NCBI RefSeq assembly: GCF_020099275.1
Contig: NZ_CP083646.1
Span: forward strand, 1,178,001-1,242,000
Source of the DNA: Corynebacterium falsenii
GTDB lineage: Bacteria; Actinomycetota; Actinomycetes; Mycobacteriales; Mycobacteriaceae
Reading direction: 5' to 3'
Length of the DNA stretch: 64,000 nucleotides
The notes under the pieces: model-generated
What the model was told of the DNA's origin: nothing
Seen by the model: only the letters and a program-made list of their open reading frames with translations
The model's database searches: none
Shown here: piece by piece, positions 9,626 to 17,845 of the stretch
Layout: the number at the start of each line of letters is the position of its first letter
How positions within the stretch are numbered: position 1 is the first letter of the stretch
Position numbers and translations under genes: made by a program

Positions 9626-10096
9626 TTGACTGCCACTGCAGATTCCATTGCACTCGCGAGCGTTGCCGCGCGCGCGGCGTCCGACAAACTGGGCGAGGAC
9701 ATCCTCGTCATTGACGTGTCCGATCGCCTAGCCATCACCGACGTGTTCGTGGTGGTCACCGGCGATAATGAGCGCATGGTGAACTCCATCGTGGAAGAGG
9801 TCGAGGATCAGCTCACCGACGAGGGTGTGAAGCCCACCCGCCGCGAAGGCCGCGGCGAGGGCCACTGGGTGCTGCTGGACTACGGCACCGTGGTGGTGCA
9901 CGTGCAGCGCCGCGAGGAGCGCGAGTTCTACGCACTCGACCGTCTGTGGCGCGACGCGCCGCAGATCCCCGTGGATGGCGTGAAGCAGATCGACCGTGGC
10001 AGCAACTGGGATGCCGATGACGTGGACGTGCTGGATGCCACCAGCATCGATGATCTCCCGCTGGCTGGCCCCACCCCAGACTCGGACGAGATGTAA
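9626..10096 (+). CDS. rsfS: Ribosomal silencing factor RsfS
   Basis: RsfS binds L14 and blocks subunit joining when nutrients are scarce. The 156-residue protein contains the RsfS/Iojap domain in its first 115 residues (ITDVFVVVTGDNERMVNSIVEEVE, EGHWVLLDYGTVVVHV) and an acidic tail. The start is a TTG with GAAAGG eight bases upstream. It follows nadD and precedes gpgP by six bases. Confidence 0.95.
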   Translation: MTATADSIALASVAARAASDKLGEDILVIDVSDRLAITDVFVVVTGDNERMVNSIVEEVEDQLTDEGVKPTRREGRGEGHWVLLDYGTVVVHVQRREEREFYALDRLWRDAPQIPVDGVKQIDRGSNWDADDVDVLDATSIDDLPLAGPTPDSDEM

Positions 10097-10102
10097 TCCG
10101 CG

Positions 10103-10867
10103 ATGGGCGAACGCCGTTTGATCCTGGTCCGGCACGGACAGACCGACTACAACGCGACTGGCCGCATGCAGGGCCAGTTGGATACCGAGCTCTCCGACGT
10201 GGGCCGCGCCCAGGCGATGGAGGCCGCCCAGGTGCTGCGCGAGCGCAAGGTCTCCCACGTCTGGTCCAGTGACCTCATCCGCGCCCGCGATACCGCGCGC
10301 ATCCTGGCCGATGCCTGGGGCTGCGACGTCACCGAAGATCCCCGGCTGCGCGAAACGGACCTCGGGTTGTGGCAGGGCGCCTCCCACACGGAGGTTGATA
10401 AGGATTATCCCGGCCAGCGTGCCTACTGGCGCTTCGACCCCACGTGGGCACCACCAGGTGGCGAGACGCGCCTGCAGGTCGCCGAGCGCGCCCATGAGCT
10501 CGTGATGGAGACCATGTGCACCGAGGCTTTCGATGACGGCGACGTGGTCATGGTCGCCCACGGCGGCACCATCGGCGCGTTGACCGCCCGGCTGCTCGAC
10601 GTCCCCCACAGCCACTATCTCGTCTTTAGCGGCCTGGGCAATGTGTGCTGGTCGCAGCTGCTCGCCCGCCCCCGCTTCGTCAGCGGCGACGGGGTGTGCA
10701 GTGAGCCTGCCATTGATGGCACCACCGTCCCGCTGGTTCCCAACACCGCCAAGGACTGGTGGAAGAACCCGAAATGGCATTTGGAGGGGTGGAATGTGGG
10801 CGTCAACGCCGCGGCACCCACCCAGGCCGCCAGCCCGGACGAGGGCGGGGAGGACACCCCGGAATGA
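10103..10867 (+). CDS. gpgP: Histidine phosphatase, GpgP-like (glucosyl-3-phosphoglycerate phosphatase)
   Basis: Histidine phosphatase superfamily. The catalytic LVRHGQTDYN is at the N-terminus, ETDLGLWQG in the middle, and the second catalytic His in VAHGG. The same position in Mycobacterium tuberculosis, directly after rsfS, is held by GpgP, which dephosphorylates glucosyl-3-phosphoglycerate in methylglucose lipopolysaccharide synthesis. Substrate assignment here rests on synteny and is an inference; a general phosphoglycerate-mutase-like phosphatase is the alternative. Its stop overlaps the next start as ATGA, so degV is translationally coupled. Confidence 0.85.
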   Translation: MGERRLILVRHGQTDYNATGRMQGQLDTELSDVGRAQAMEAAQVLRERKVSHVWSSDLIRARDTARILADAWGCDVTEDPRLRETDLGLWQGASHTEVDKDYPGQRAYWRFDPTWAPPGGETRLQVAERAHELVMETMCTEAFDDGDVVMVAHGGTIGALTARLLDVPHSHYLVFSGLGNVCWSQLLARPRFVSGDGVCSEPAIDGTTVPLVPNTAKDWWKNPKWHLEGWNVGVNAAAPTQAASPDEGGEDTPE

Positions 10868-11967
10868 CCGTTCATGTTGTGACCGATTCCTCCAGCTGCC
10901 TGCCCCAGGACGTCGCCGACAAGGCCGGCGTGACTGTGCTGAAGCTGCACGCCTTCGAGGAGGACGGGGAGAAGACCACTGCCGGTCTGAGCTCGCTGGA
11001 GCTCGCTGCGGCCTACGCGCGCCTGTTGGAGCGCGGCGGCGATGATGGCGTGGTGGCAATTCACCTGTCCAAGGAACTGTCCGCGACGTGGTCTAACGCG
11101 GTGTCCGCTGCGGGTGTATTCGACGGGTTGGTCACGGTGGTCGACACCAACAACATCGGCATGGTGCTCGGATTCGCCGCTCTGCGCGCGGCCGAGGTGG
11201 CCCAGGCAGGCGGCAGCCTGCAGGAGGTCACCGAGCGCGCGCAGGAAGCAATCGCGCAATCGTCGCTGTGGCTCTACGTGCACCGGCTCGACGCGCTGCG
11301 CAAGGGCGGGCGGATTAGCGCTGGTCAATCGCTGCTGACTACGGCCTTGGCCATCAAGCCGATCTTCCAATTGGCTGAGGGCAAGCTGATCCTCGCCGCC
11401 AAGACGCGCACGCAGGCCAAGGCGATGGACAAGCTCGTGGACATTGTGCACTCGGCCGTAGTGGCCGAGGCCGAGCGGGCATTCGCCGAGAAGAACTCTT
11501 CGCACGCCGACGCCGCTACGCGCTCTTCTGCCTCAAACGCCGCGACGCGGTTGACCGCGGGTGCTGGTTCAGATGCTGGCGAGGGTGTTGGAGAGAACAC
11601 GACGGCAGGTGCTAAAGCCAATGCCCCTGCTGACGGCGGTGCGGGCGAGAACGACTCGCCGTCCTTCGTTCGCCCGCTAAAGTCTCCGGAGGAATGCCAC
11701 TCGACCACGCCGCGCACGGTTCGCATTGCGGTGCACCACAGTGATGCGCTAGAGGTCGCGGGCGAGCTGATGTCCCGCATGGAGGCCTCACTCGAGGCAC
11801 CCCGAAAAGAGGGCAAGGTCATCCCGGCAAAGGCCAAGAACAAAGCCGATATTCCGGTGACCTTCTCTGAGTTCCCCGAGGTGGAGTTCATCATGGTCGA
11901 GCTCAGCCCAGAGCTCGCCGTGCACGCAGGTCCTGGTGCCGTGGGAGTAGCCCTGGCGCTGGGGTAA
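10864..11967 (+). CDS. DegV family fatty-acid-binding protein with Ala/Gly-rich insertion
   Basis: DegV proteins bind fatty acids and some present them to fatty-acid kinase. The N-terminal motif VTDSSSCLP and YVHRLDALRKGGRIS are typical. At 367 residues it is about 80 longer than usual. The excess is a low-complexity Ala/Ser/Gly/Glu stretch at about residues 200-280, between the two lobes. The frame opens upstream inside gpgP, but ATG 10864 overlaps the gpgP stop and begins MTVHVVTDSSS. Confidence 0.9.
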   Translation: MTVHVVTDSSSCLPQDVADKAGVTVLKLHAFEEDGEKTTAGLSSLELAAAYARLLERGGDDGVVAIHLSKELSATWSNAVSAAGVFDGLVTVVDTNNIGMVLGFAALRAAEVAQAGGSLQEVTERAQEAIAQSSLWLYVHRLDALRKGGRISAGQSLLTTALAIKPIFQLAEGKLILAAKTRTQAKAMDKLVDIVHSAVVAEAERAFAEKNSSHADAATRSSASNAATRLTAGAGSDAGEGVGENTTAGAKANAPADGGAGENDSPSFVRPLKSPEECHSTTPRTVRIAVHHSDALEVAGELMSRMEASLEAPRKEGKVIPAKAKNKADIPVTFSEFPEVEFIMVELSPELAVHAGPGAVGVALALG

Positions 11968-11985
11968 CTCAGCGGTTTACGCGGG

Positions 11986-12012
11986 TTATCCACAGCCAGG
12001 CAGTTATCCACA
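11986..12012 (+). promoter_or_regulatory. Two perfect DnaA boxes in direct repeat
   Basis: TTATCCACA occurs at 11986-11994 and again at 12004-12012, in the same orientation with 9 bases between. Each matches the strict DnaA box consensus. They fill the short gap between degV and comEA. Binding by DnaA could regulate comEA-comEC or titrate DnaA; neither is shown by the sequence. No AT-rich unwinding region is adjacent, so this is not an origin. Confidence 0.75.
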
Positions 12013-12077
12013 GCGACCCCCGCTGACGCACCAGCGTTCACGGCTCACCGGAGGAGAAGCGTGGTTCACTCCATGCC

Positions 12078-12935
12078 ATGCGACCTCATCTACCCGCTTC
12101 TGCCGCGTCCACGGCTGCGCGCGTGCGCCAACGCGTTGAAGCCTTGGCTGAGCCAATGGCCGAGCATGAGGTCAGCAACCTTGACCTCGACACCCGCGCG
12201 GTCCTGTCTAAGCGCACTGCCATTGCGATCGCGGCGGTTGTCGCTGCCGTGGGAGCGCTGGTCATTGTGCTCACGGTTCTGCCCTTTGACACTGATCCTG
12301 CTACCGATCCAGGCGCCGGTTCAACCAGTGGCTCACCTGTAGATCCTTACGCAGGTGGTGGATTGCCGCCCTCACCTACCGCGGCGACTCGTGGAACGGA
12401 CACGTCCGCTCAGCCCACACCATCGGGTCAAGCACCCGATGGCTCTCCCACCGAGGTGGTTGTCAGCGTGCAGGGCATGGTTTCCCGGCCGGGTCTTCTC
12501 CGCGCGTCGGCGGATCAGAGGGTGGGGGAGGCGATCGACCTCGCGGGCGGCCCACATCCACAGGCGCGACTGCACAACATCAACCTGGCCGAGCGTGTCA
12601 CGGATGGCATGCAGATCACCGTCACCGATTCCGGCTCGGAGGTGCGCTACCCCGGCGCGGCGGGCCAGGCACATCCCGGTGGGAACGGCACACCTGGCGC
12701 ATCTGGCTCACCACCGGCGCACGGCATGGGAGGACCGGGCGCAGGCGGCGTGAGCATTAACACGGCTGATGCCCGCTTGCTCGAATCCTTGCCGGGCGTG
12801 GGACCTGCCACGGCGCAGGCCATCGTGGCCCACCGAGACAGCCACGGACCCTTCACCTCGGTAGAACAGCTCATGGAAGTCAAGGGCATAGGACCGGCCA
12901 AGTTCGAGGCGATCAAAGATGCCATCACCCTCTAA
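12078..12935 (+). CDS. comEA: ComEA-like DNA-binding protein (SLBB + helix-hairpin-helix)
   Basis: Membrane-anchored DNA receptor of competence systems. A cytoplasmic part precedes a transmembrane helix at about residues 48-68. A Pro/Ser/Thr linker follows, then an SLBB domain (VVVSVQGMVSRPGLLRAS), a Gly-rich linker and two helix-hairpin-helix motifs at the C-terminus (INTADARLLESLPGVGPATAQAI, then VKGIGPAKFEAI). The 285 residues match mycobacterial-type ComEA. The nearby GGAGGAG favours a GTG at 12061 in another frame, but that frame encodes nothing sensible. comEC overlaps its end. Confidence 0.9.
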   Translation: MRPHLPASAASTAARVRQRVEALAEPMAEHEVSNLDLDTRAVLSKRTAIAIAAVVAAVGALVIVLTVLPFDTDPATDPGAGSTSGSPVDPYAGGGLPPSPTAATRGTDTSAQPTPSGQAPDGSPTEVVVSVQGMVSRPGLLRASADQRVGEAIDLAGGPHPQARLHNINLAERVTDGMQITVTDSGSEVRYPGAAGQAHPGGNGTPGASGSPPAHGMGGPGAGGVSINTADARLLESLPGVGPATAQAIVAHRDSHGPFTSVEQLMEVKGIGPAKFEAIKDAITL

Positions 12936-15012
12936 GCCCCGGAGCGTGCTCGCACCCGACCGGCGACCCTCGGTAAGTGAGCGTCGCCCAGACCAGCGAA
13001 CGCTGGCGCACCGGGATCCACATTCGCCGGAGGCGATCCGCGCAGCCCGCGGCTGGGACGTGCGCCTCGTTCCCATTGCTGGGGCGATGTGGTGTGGCGT
13101 GGCCAGTGTCGTGGCGCTTCGCCACTGGTGGGCCATCGCCATCGTTCCGGCGGTGTGCTTTGCGGCAGTTGGTATCGCCGCTGGTTGCGCCGCCATACTG
13201 CCTAACCGCAGGACAACGATTGTTCGAGCCATAGCCGCGGGGGCCTACACTGCTGCAGCCACGGTGGTGTGCTCGGCGGTCGCAGCGGTTGCGGCGTACG
13301 TCCGCGTGTGGCGTATCGACCGCAACCCATTGGTCCGCGGCGTCAAAGCAGCACCCAACAGGCCTGGCACGCATAGGTTGCCCACGCCGCCCACATCCTC
13401 CACCACATCCCGGCTTGACCTCACGATCTCCGGTTCACCCCGGCCAACCCGCAACGGTGGCGTTCACGTTCCTGTCGATGTCGATGGTCTCGGCGACGTG
13501 CCGTTGTTTATCCCTCCCACCCAGCTCCGCGGCCACCCTGCTCCCGGTCATCCGGCGGGCGTGACCAGCGGCGCCGACCCCCGCGAGCAGATCCTGGCCT
13601 GGCAACCCGGTACCCGGCTGTCGATCACCGCCACGGTCGATGCCTCCGACCGCGCCGGGCTTGTCCCCATCACCCTCACGGCCCGCGACCCGATCCCAGG
13701 AGGCGCCGGCGGTGGGGTAGAGGTATCCGAACCCACCGGGTTGCTTGCCCTCACCGCGGCGATCCGCCGGGGCTTGGCCGTGGCAGCGGATGGGCTGCCC
13801 GCAGATGGTGGGACCATCATCCCCGGCATGGTGGTGGGGGATACCTCCATGCAACCCATCGCCAGTCGGCAGGAGTTCATTGCCACCGGGCTTAGCCACC
13901 TCACGGCCGTCAGCGGTTCCAACGTTGCGGTCGTCACGGGCACGGTCGTTGTCGCTTGCGCCGCCCTGGGACTCAGAAAACGGGCACGCTTTGTCGCGGC
14001 GGCGCTGGCGCTGCTCGGATTCGTCCTCGTAGTCGGCCCAGAACCCAGCGTGCTTCGTGCAGCGATCATGGGATCCGTGGGGTTGGTGGCCGTTGTGACG
14101 TCGAAGTGGTCGGATATCCTCGCAGCACTCAGCGTGGCCACCATTGTGCTGTGCGTGGCGGCTCCCGGTGTGGTCACCGGCTACGCATTCGCGCTCTCCG
14201 TGGCCGCGACCGCCGGAATTGTGGTGGTGAGCCCGTGGTGGGCGCGGGTGATTCTGCGGCGCTACGCGGGGTGGTTGGGTAGGCATTGGGATCGGGCGCC
14301 CACCGAGGCCGAGGCGATGCTGGTGCGCTTGGTGTGCGTCACCGTCGCGGCGGACCTAGCGACCATCCCCATCATCGTGCACATGAGCGGCGAGGTATCG
14401 CTGGTCGCGGTTCCGGCCAACTTCGCCGTCGCGTGGGTGGTGCCCCTCGTGACTGTGGCGGGTCTGCTGGCAGCACCGATCTGCGCCGGCGTGGTCGCCC
14501 TCGGAGGGCCGACCTGGATTGCCGAAGTCGCACTCTTTCCTGCGTGGCCCGGCGCGTGGTGGGTGACCACCGTCGCCGGCCACCTTGCCGACGCGCCTCG
14601 GATCCACACCTCAGGCGGTACGGTGTGGGCGATCGCTGCCTTGGTGGGGATCTGCGGCGGTATTGGTTGCATCGTGTGGCGGCGCTATTGGCGCTGGTGG
14701 CGCTGGCCCGCCGCCGTAGCCGTGGCGGCTCTGGCGGTGGCTATCCGGTGCGGTGCGGTGAGCCTGACGTCGACCGAATCACCGACCCGGGTGCCACCAT
14801 CTAGCCTGGATCTATCCGGCCAAGCCGTGGCGGTGGTCCCCGACGATGCGGCTGCTCTGGCCGCAGGTACCTCAGCCTCACCGCCGGAGGTTGTGGTGGT
14901 CACCGCGTGCGGGAAACCCCACGATAGACCGAGCTACCTGCCCACCGGCCAACCCGTGGTGTATCCCTGCGCCGACCACATATCCATCACTGGAATCGAT
15001 CTGGCACGATAG
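12919..15012 (+). CDS. comEC: ComEC/Rec2-type membrane channel, no C-terminal hydrolase domain
   Basis: ComEC forms the DNA channel in transformation. The 697-residue protein has an Arg-rich start, N-terminal membrane segments and a soluble domain. The Competence domain shows HLTAVSGSNVAVVTG, and about ten hydrophobic segments follow. The C-terminus ends soon after the last membrane segment and lacks the metallo-beta-lactamase-like domain of Bacillus ComEC; actinobacterial forms often lack it. The ATG overlaps the end of comEA by 17 bases. DNA uptake in this organism is not implied by the gene alone. Confidence 0.9.
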   Translation: MPSPSKPRSVLAPDRRPSVSERRPDQRTLAHRDPHSPEAIRAARGWDVRLVPIAGAMWCGVASVVALRHWWAIAIVPAVCFAAVGIAAGCAAILPNRRTTIVRAIAAGAYTAAATVVCSAVAAVAAYVRVWRIDRNPLVRGVKAAPNRPGTHRLPTPPTSSTTSRLDLTISGSPRPTRNGGVHVPVDVDGLGDVPLFIPPTQLRGHPAPGHPAGVTSGADPREQILAWQPGTRLSITATVDASDRAGLVPITLTARDPIPGGAGGGVEVSEPTGLLALTAAIRRGLAVAADGLPADGGTIIPGMVVGDTSMQPIASRQEFIATGLSHLTAVSGSNVAVVTGTVVVACAALGLRKRARFVAAALALLGFVLVVGPEPSVLRAAIMGSVGLVAVVTSKWSDILAALSVATIVLCVAAPGVVTGYAFALSVAATAGIVVVSPWWARVILRRYAGWLGRHWDRAPTEAEAMLVRLVCVTVAADLATIPIIVHMSGEVSLVAVPANFAVAWVVPLVTVAGLLAAPICAGVVALGGPTWIAEVALFPAWPGAWWVTTVAGHLADAPRIHTSGGTVWAIAALVGICGGIGCIVWRRYWRWWRWPAAVAVAALAVAIRCGAVSLTSTESPTRVPPSSLDLSGQAVAVVPDDAAALAAGTSASPPEVVVVTACGKPHDRPSYLPTGQPVVYPCADHISITGIDLAR

Positions 15013-15017
15013 ACACC

Positions 15018-15995
15018 ATGAACTCCCCGCAGCATCCCGCCCCGGTCAATCTGATCGTCGGCGGAGACGACTTCCTCGCCGAACGGCGCCGCAGCGCCAT
15101 CGTCCAGCAAGCGCGCCGGGCCAGCGGCAACGAGGACCTACCCGTGGAGATGCACAAGGCCTCGGAATTGTCCGCCCCGGAGCTCGCGGAGCTGCTCAGC
15201 CCCAGCCTCTTTGCCGAGGACCGCATCATCGTCATCTCCGGCGTGGAAGATGCGGGCAAGGAGACCATCACTCTCATCGAACAGGCCATCACCGATCCGG
15301 CCGACGGGGTAGTGCTCATCCTCATCCACACCGGCAAGGGGCGGAACAAGAAGCTCGTGCAGAGCTGGCCCAAGCTCGGAGCCGTGGTGCACGAAGCCGC
15401 AGAGCTCAAAGGACGGGAGCGGCAAAACTTCGTGGACCAGGAGTTTCGCCGCTACAAGGTCCGCGTTGACCCGCATGTCACCCAATTTCTTCTCGACGCC
15501 GTCGGCAGCGATCTGCGGGAGCTCGCCAGTGCGGTGAGCCAGTTGGTCGCTGACACAGACGGCAACGTGGATCTCATCGCGGCCAAGAAGTACTACTCCG
15601 GCAAGGCGGAGGTTTCCGGGTTCGACGTGGCAGACGAGGCCACCAACGGCAGGGTCACCGCCGCCGTGGCTCTTGCGCGGCGGGCCCTGCAGCTCGGCAC
15701 GCCACCGGTGCTGCTCGCCAGCGCCCTGAGCGGTTCCATGGCGGACATTGCCAAAGTGGCAGGCAATCGCGTTGACCCCCGGCGCGACGCCGCAGCGCTT
15801 GGCATGCCCCCGTGGAAGCTGGAGAAAACAGCACGTACCGCGCGGGCATGGAACCCTGCCATGGTGGCCAGGGGAGTGCAGATCGTTGCCACGCTCGATG
15901 CCGGGGTCAAGGGGCACAGCGCGGACATCAACTTCGCCGTGGAATCGGCGGTACGTCAGATCGCGGAGCTCGCGGCGGCCCGGCCGGCGCGCTAA
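15018..15995 (+). CDS. holA: DNA polymerase III subunit delta
   Basis: Clamp-loader subunit that opens the sliding clamp. The 325-residue length is normal. The N-terminal domain (LIVGGDDFLAERRR) and the collar domain (RRALQLGTPPVLLASALSGSMADIAKV) are recognisable. It begins five bases after the comEC stop and is the last gene of this rightward block, as in mycobacteria, where rpsT follows. Confidence 0.94.
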   Translation: MNSPQHPAPVNLIVGGDDFLAERRRSAIVQQARRASGNEDLPVEMHKASELSAPELAELLSPSLFAEDRIIVISGVEDAGKETITLIEQAITDPADGVVLILIHTGKGRNKKLVQSWPKLGAVVHEAAELKGRERQNFVDQEFRRYKVRVDPHVTQFLLDAVGSDLRELASAVSQLVADTDGNVDLIAAKKYYSGKAEVSGFDVADEATNGRVTAAVALARRALQLGTPPVLLASALSGSMADIAKVAGNRVDPRRDAAALGMPPWKLEKTARTARAWNPAMVARGVQIVATLDAGVKGHSADINFAVESAVRQIAELAAARPAR

Positions 15996-16008
15996 GGAGC
16001 GTGGGTAC

Positions 16009-16028
16009 GGGCACGGAGACGTGCGCCC
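16009..16028. terminator. Hairpin between convergent holA and phosphatase gene
   Basis: GGGCACG and CGTGCGCCC pair around the loop GAGA with one bulge. It sits in the 46-base gap between two convergent stop codons. No T-run is present on either side. Confidence 0.4.
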
Positions 16029-16041
16029 CGGGTGTTGTCGC

Positions 16042-16533
16042 CTAGGAGCTCTCCGTGTCGCCGTGCGCAGCGGTGATCTCGTCGACCAGGTCGGTCACGT
16101 ACGCATCAATGCGATCCCGCAGCAGATCCATGCGCTCGGCGCCCTCGAAGCCTTCCTCACTGGGCTCCGCGGGAGTCCACCGGGAGACGTGTGCGCTCGT
16201 AGCGGCGTCGAAGCCCGAGACCTCACCGAGATCCGCCCCGCCCACCACGATTACGCGATCGGCGGAGCCGAGCATCTCGGCAGTGGCGCGCTGCGGACCA
16301 GCCTGATCCGGCGCACCCATCGTTGCGGAGACGCGAGCCAGGGACTCCGCGGACTCCTCGTTGTACGTGGTGCCGTCCTCGGCGCGGGTGCCGGCGGAAT
16401 CGATGTGGACGCTCAGGCCGGCGTCGGCGGCACGCTTGGCGAACAGACCCGCGGCCATGGCGGACTTGCCGCGATTGCTCTGGCAGACGAAAACGATCGA
16501 CTCGGGCTGTGCGTTCGGGGTGGTGTTGGTCAT
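16042..16533 (-). CDS. Low-molecular-weight phosphatase / arsenate-reductase-like protein with altered P-loop
   Basis: A 163-residue protein of the LMW tyrosine phosphatase fold. The N-terminal FVCQSNRGKSAMAAGLF is the phosphate-binding loop, but it reads C-X5-K-S where the family has C-X5-R-S. The substitution is compatible with some arsenate-reductase-type relatives but would weaken classical phosphatase chemistry. SAGTRAEDG and a DLVDEI-containing C-terminal helix support the fold. It converges on holA and lies downstream of the ADP-ribosylglycohydrolase-like gene, only 21 bases from it. Function is uncertain. Confidence 0.75.
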   Translation of the reverse strand: MTNTTPNAQPESIVFVCQSNRGKSAMAAGLFAKRAADAGLSVHIDSAGTRAEDGTTYNEESAESLARVSATMGAPDQAGPQRATAEMLGSADRVIVVGGADLGEVSGFDAATSAHVSRWTPAEPSEEGFEGAERMDLLRDRIDAYVTDLVDEITAAHGDTESS

Positions 16534-16554
16534 GCCCAGAATCCTAGTGGTTGC

Positions 16555-17595
16555 TTACCTGTGCCGAGAGAAGCCATTCCACGAGCCCGAGTGGATCGCG
16601 TGGTTGTAACGCGGCTCGAACCCGTAGGTGCGGGTTTCCTCCCACTGCTCGGGGCCATTATCCAGGTGGGCGCCGATGAGTGCACCCGTCAGCGACGCGC
16701 GGGTATTGCGGTTGCCCGGCCAGTTGGCGGCGACGTGGAGGAAATCGTGCGGGTAGTAGCGCTGGCGATGATCCAGGTACAACTGGGCCAACAGCATGGC
16801 CGAGGCGGTGCAGGACCCGGAGTCCCAGCCGCGACCGAAGATCTGCATGAACTTGCGCGCGTGCCGGTACAGCTCCTCGAAATCATCCTTTACCAGGAAG
16901 GGGGTGAGGTAGTCGCGGACCTCAGCGACGCGGGAGACGAGCTCGGTGAAGGGAACATCCGGGCCGGTGAGATCCTTGATGAGTGCCTCATCGAGGTCGG
17001 TGAGGATGCCGGACTTTTCCTCGCTGGTGAGCAGCACATCCGAATCGAAGTTCTTATCACCGGCGATGCCACCGGCCACCTCTATGAGGTCGGAGCCCTT
17101 CTCCGCCATCATCATGCAGGCCACGACGGCCGACGACGCACGGGCTACACCGGAATCGTGCGTGAGGATCGCCTGCAACACAGACCAGCCCACGCCCTGC
17201 TGCGAGGGAGCGAGCAACGCCGAGGCGGAGACGCGCATGACGGCACCCGAGCCACCGGAGTGCGTGGAGACCTCCGACCACTGTTCCGTGCCCTTTTCCT
17301 TCAGCCGCTTGAGCGACTCCGTGGTGGAGGCGCCGGGGAAGCGGTCATAATCTGGGTCGCCGTAGTAGTCCAAGAACTGCCGACCGATCTCGCGCATGCC
17401 GGCATCCCGGTCGAGTTTCTCGGCGTCGATAGCGCGCATGGCAGTGGACAGAGCCAGGGTCATCTGGGTGTCGTCGCTGATCTGCAAGCGCTCGGGGAGG
17501 GGAGTGGCCGAGGATTGCGGTGGCAACTGGTAGGGATAACTCCAGGCATCCCCCAGTGCGGTGCCAAGCAGCGCTGATCTGAATCGGGTCTTCAT
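16555..17595 (-). CDS. ADP-ribosylglycohydrolase family protein with degenerate C-terminal metal motif
   Basis: DraG-type fold of about 346 residues. N-terminal GTALGDAWSYPYQ and ISDDTQMTLAL match the family's first metal site. GGSGAVMRVSA and GRGWDSGSCTASAMLLA match the next conserved blocks. The last block normally reads DTDT or DSDT followed by GAL-GA; here it is GNRNTRASLTGALIGA, so two metal-binding aspartates are missing. The frame is open to 17676, but ATG 17595 is preferred (GGAGGAGG upstream, MKTRFRSALLGTALGDA). Whether it still hydrolyses ADP-ribose bonds is doubtful. Confidence 0.82.
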   Translation of the reverse strand: MKTRFRSALLGTALGDAWSYPYQLPPQSSATPLPERLQISDDTQMTLALSTAMRAIDAEKLDRDAGMREIGRQFLDYYGDPDYDRFPGASTTESLKRLKEKGTEQWSEVSTHSGGSGAVMRVSASALLAPSQQGVGWSVLQAILTHDSGVARASSAVVACMMMAEKGSDLIEVAGGIAGDKNFDSDVLLTSEEKSGILTDLDEALIKDLTGPDVPFTELVSRVAEVRDYLTPFLVKDDFEELYRHARKFMQIFGRGWDSGSCTASAMLLAQLYLDHRQRYYPHDFLHVAANWPGNRNTRASLTGALIGAHLDNGPEQWEETRTYGFEPRYNHAIHSGSWNGFSRHR

Positions 17596-17650
17596 GAACT
17601 TAAGACGCCTCCTCCGGGGCAAAAGTGTCGGCGAGAGCGGGGCTGGTCGG

Positions 17651-17681
17651 CCACTGTGGCTCCACAGTGGCTCCACAGTGG
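17651..17681. repeat. Inverted/direct repeat of CCACAGTGG before the ADP-ribosylglycohydrolase-like gene
   Basis: CCACTGTGG, CT, CCACAGTGG, CT, CCACAGTGG. The first two units form a perfect 9-base inverted repeat with a 2-base gap, and the last two are direct copies. It lies about 56 bases before the start codon and could be an operator or a hairpin. Confidence 0.7.
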
Positions 17682-17694
17682 CCCAACAATGACA

Positions 17695-17760
17695 CCAGCC
17701 CGCATCCTCACCGTCGGTGTGCTTTCTTACAAAGCTACCGTGAATGAGAATGCGGGCTGG
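17695..17760. repeat. Long imperfect palindrome (nested hairpin) downstream of rpsT
   Basis: CCAGCCCGCAT at 17695-17705 pairs perfectly with 17750-17760, and the pairing continues inward to about 16 pairs with a mismatch. Inside lie CGGT/ACCG and GCTTT/AAAGC, which close a 5-base loop. The whole 66 bases can form one extended stem. It is a second structure beyond the rpsT terminator. Confidence 0.65.
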
Positions 17761-17818
17761 CGACCAGCTCGGTGCTTACGCGGTGAGCTGCAGCAAATGC
17801 GAGTTAACAGAGTTAACG

Positions 17819-17841
17819 CCACGGCGAGTGATCCGCCGTGG
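17819..17841 (-). terminator. rpsT terminator hairpin
   Basis: On the minus strand CCACGGCG and CGCCGTGG pair perfectly over 8 bases with a 7-base loop, starting four bases after the rpsT stop. A short T-containing stretch follows. The flank at 17802-17819 carries two 9-base copies of GAGTTAAC plus one base. Confidence 0.65.
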
Positions 17842-17845
17842 GGCA

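Noticed and set aside
11986..12012. Chromosomal origin of replication at the DnaA boxes
   Set aside because: Only two boxes, no AT-rich unwinding element and no dnaA or dnaN gene nearby.
12061..12342. GTG-started reading frame at 12061, favoured by GGAGGAG
   Set aside because: It is out of frame with the ComEA domains and its product has no recognisable features; comEA in the other frame is certain.
15748..17577. A 609-codon plus-strand frame opposite the phosphatase and ADP-ribosylglycohydrolase-like genes
   Set aside because: It is antisense to two genes with clear family motifs and overlaps holA; no domain is recognisable in it.
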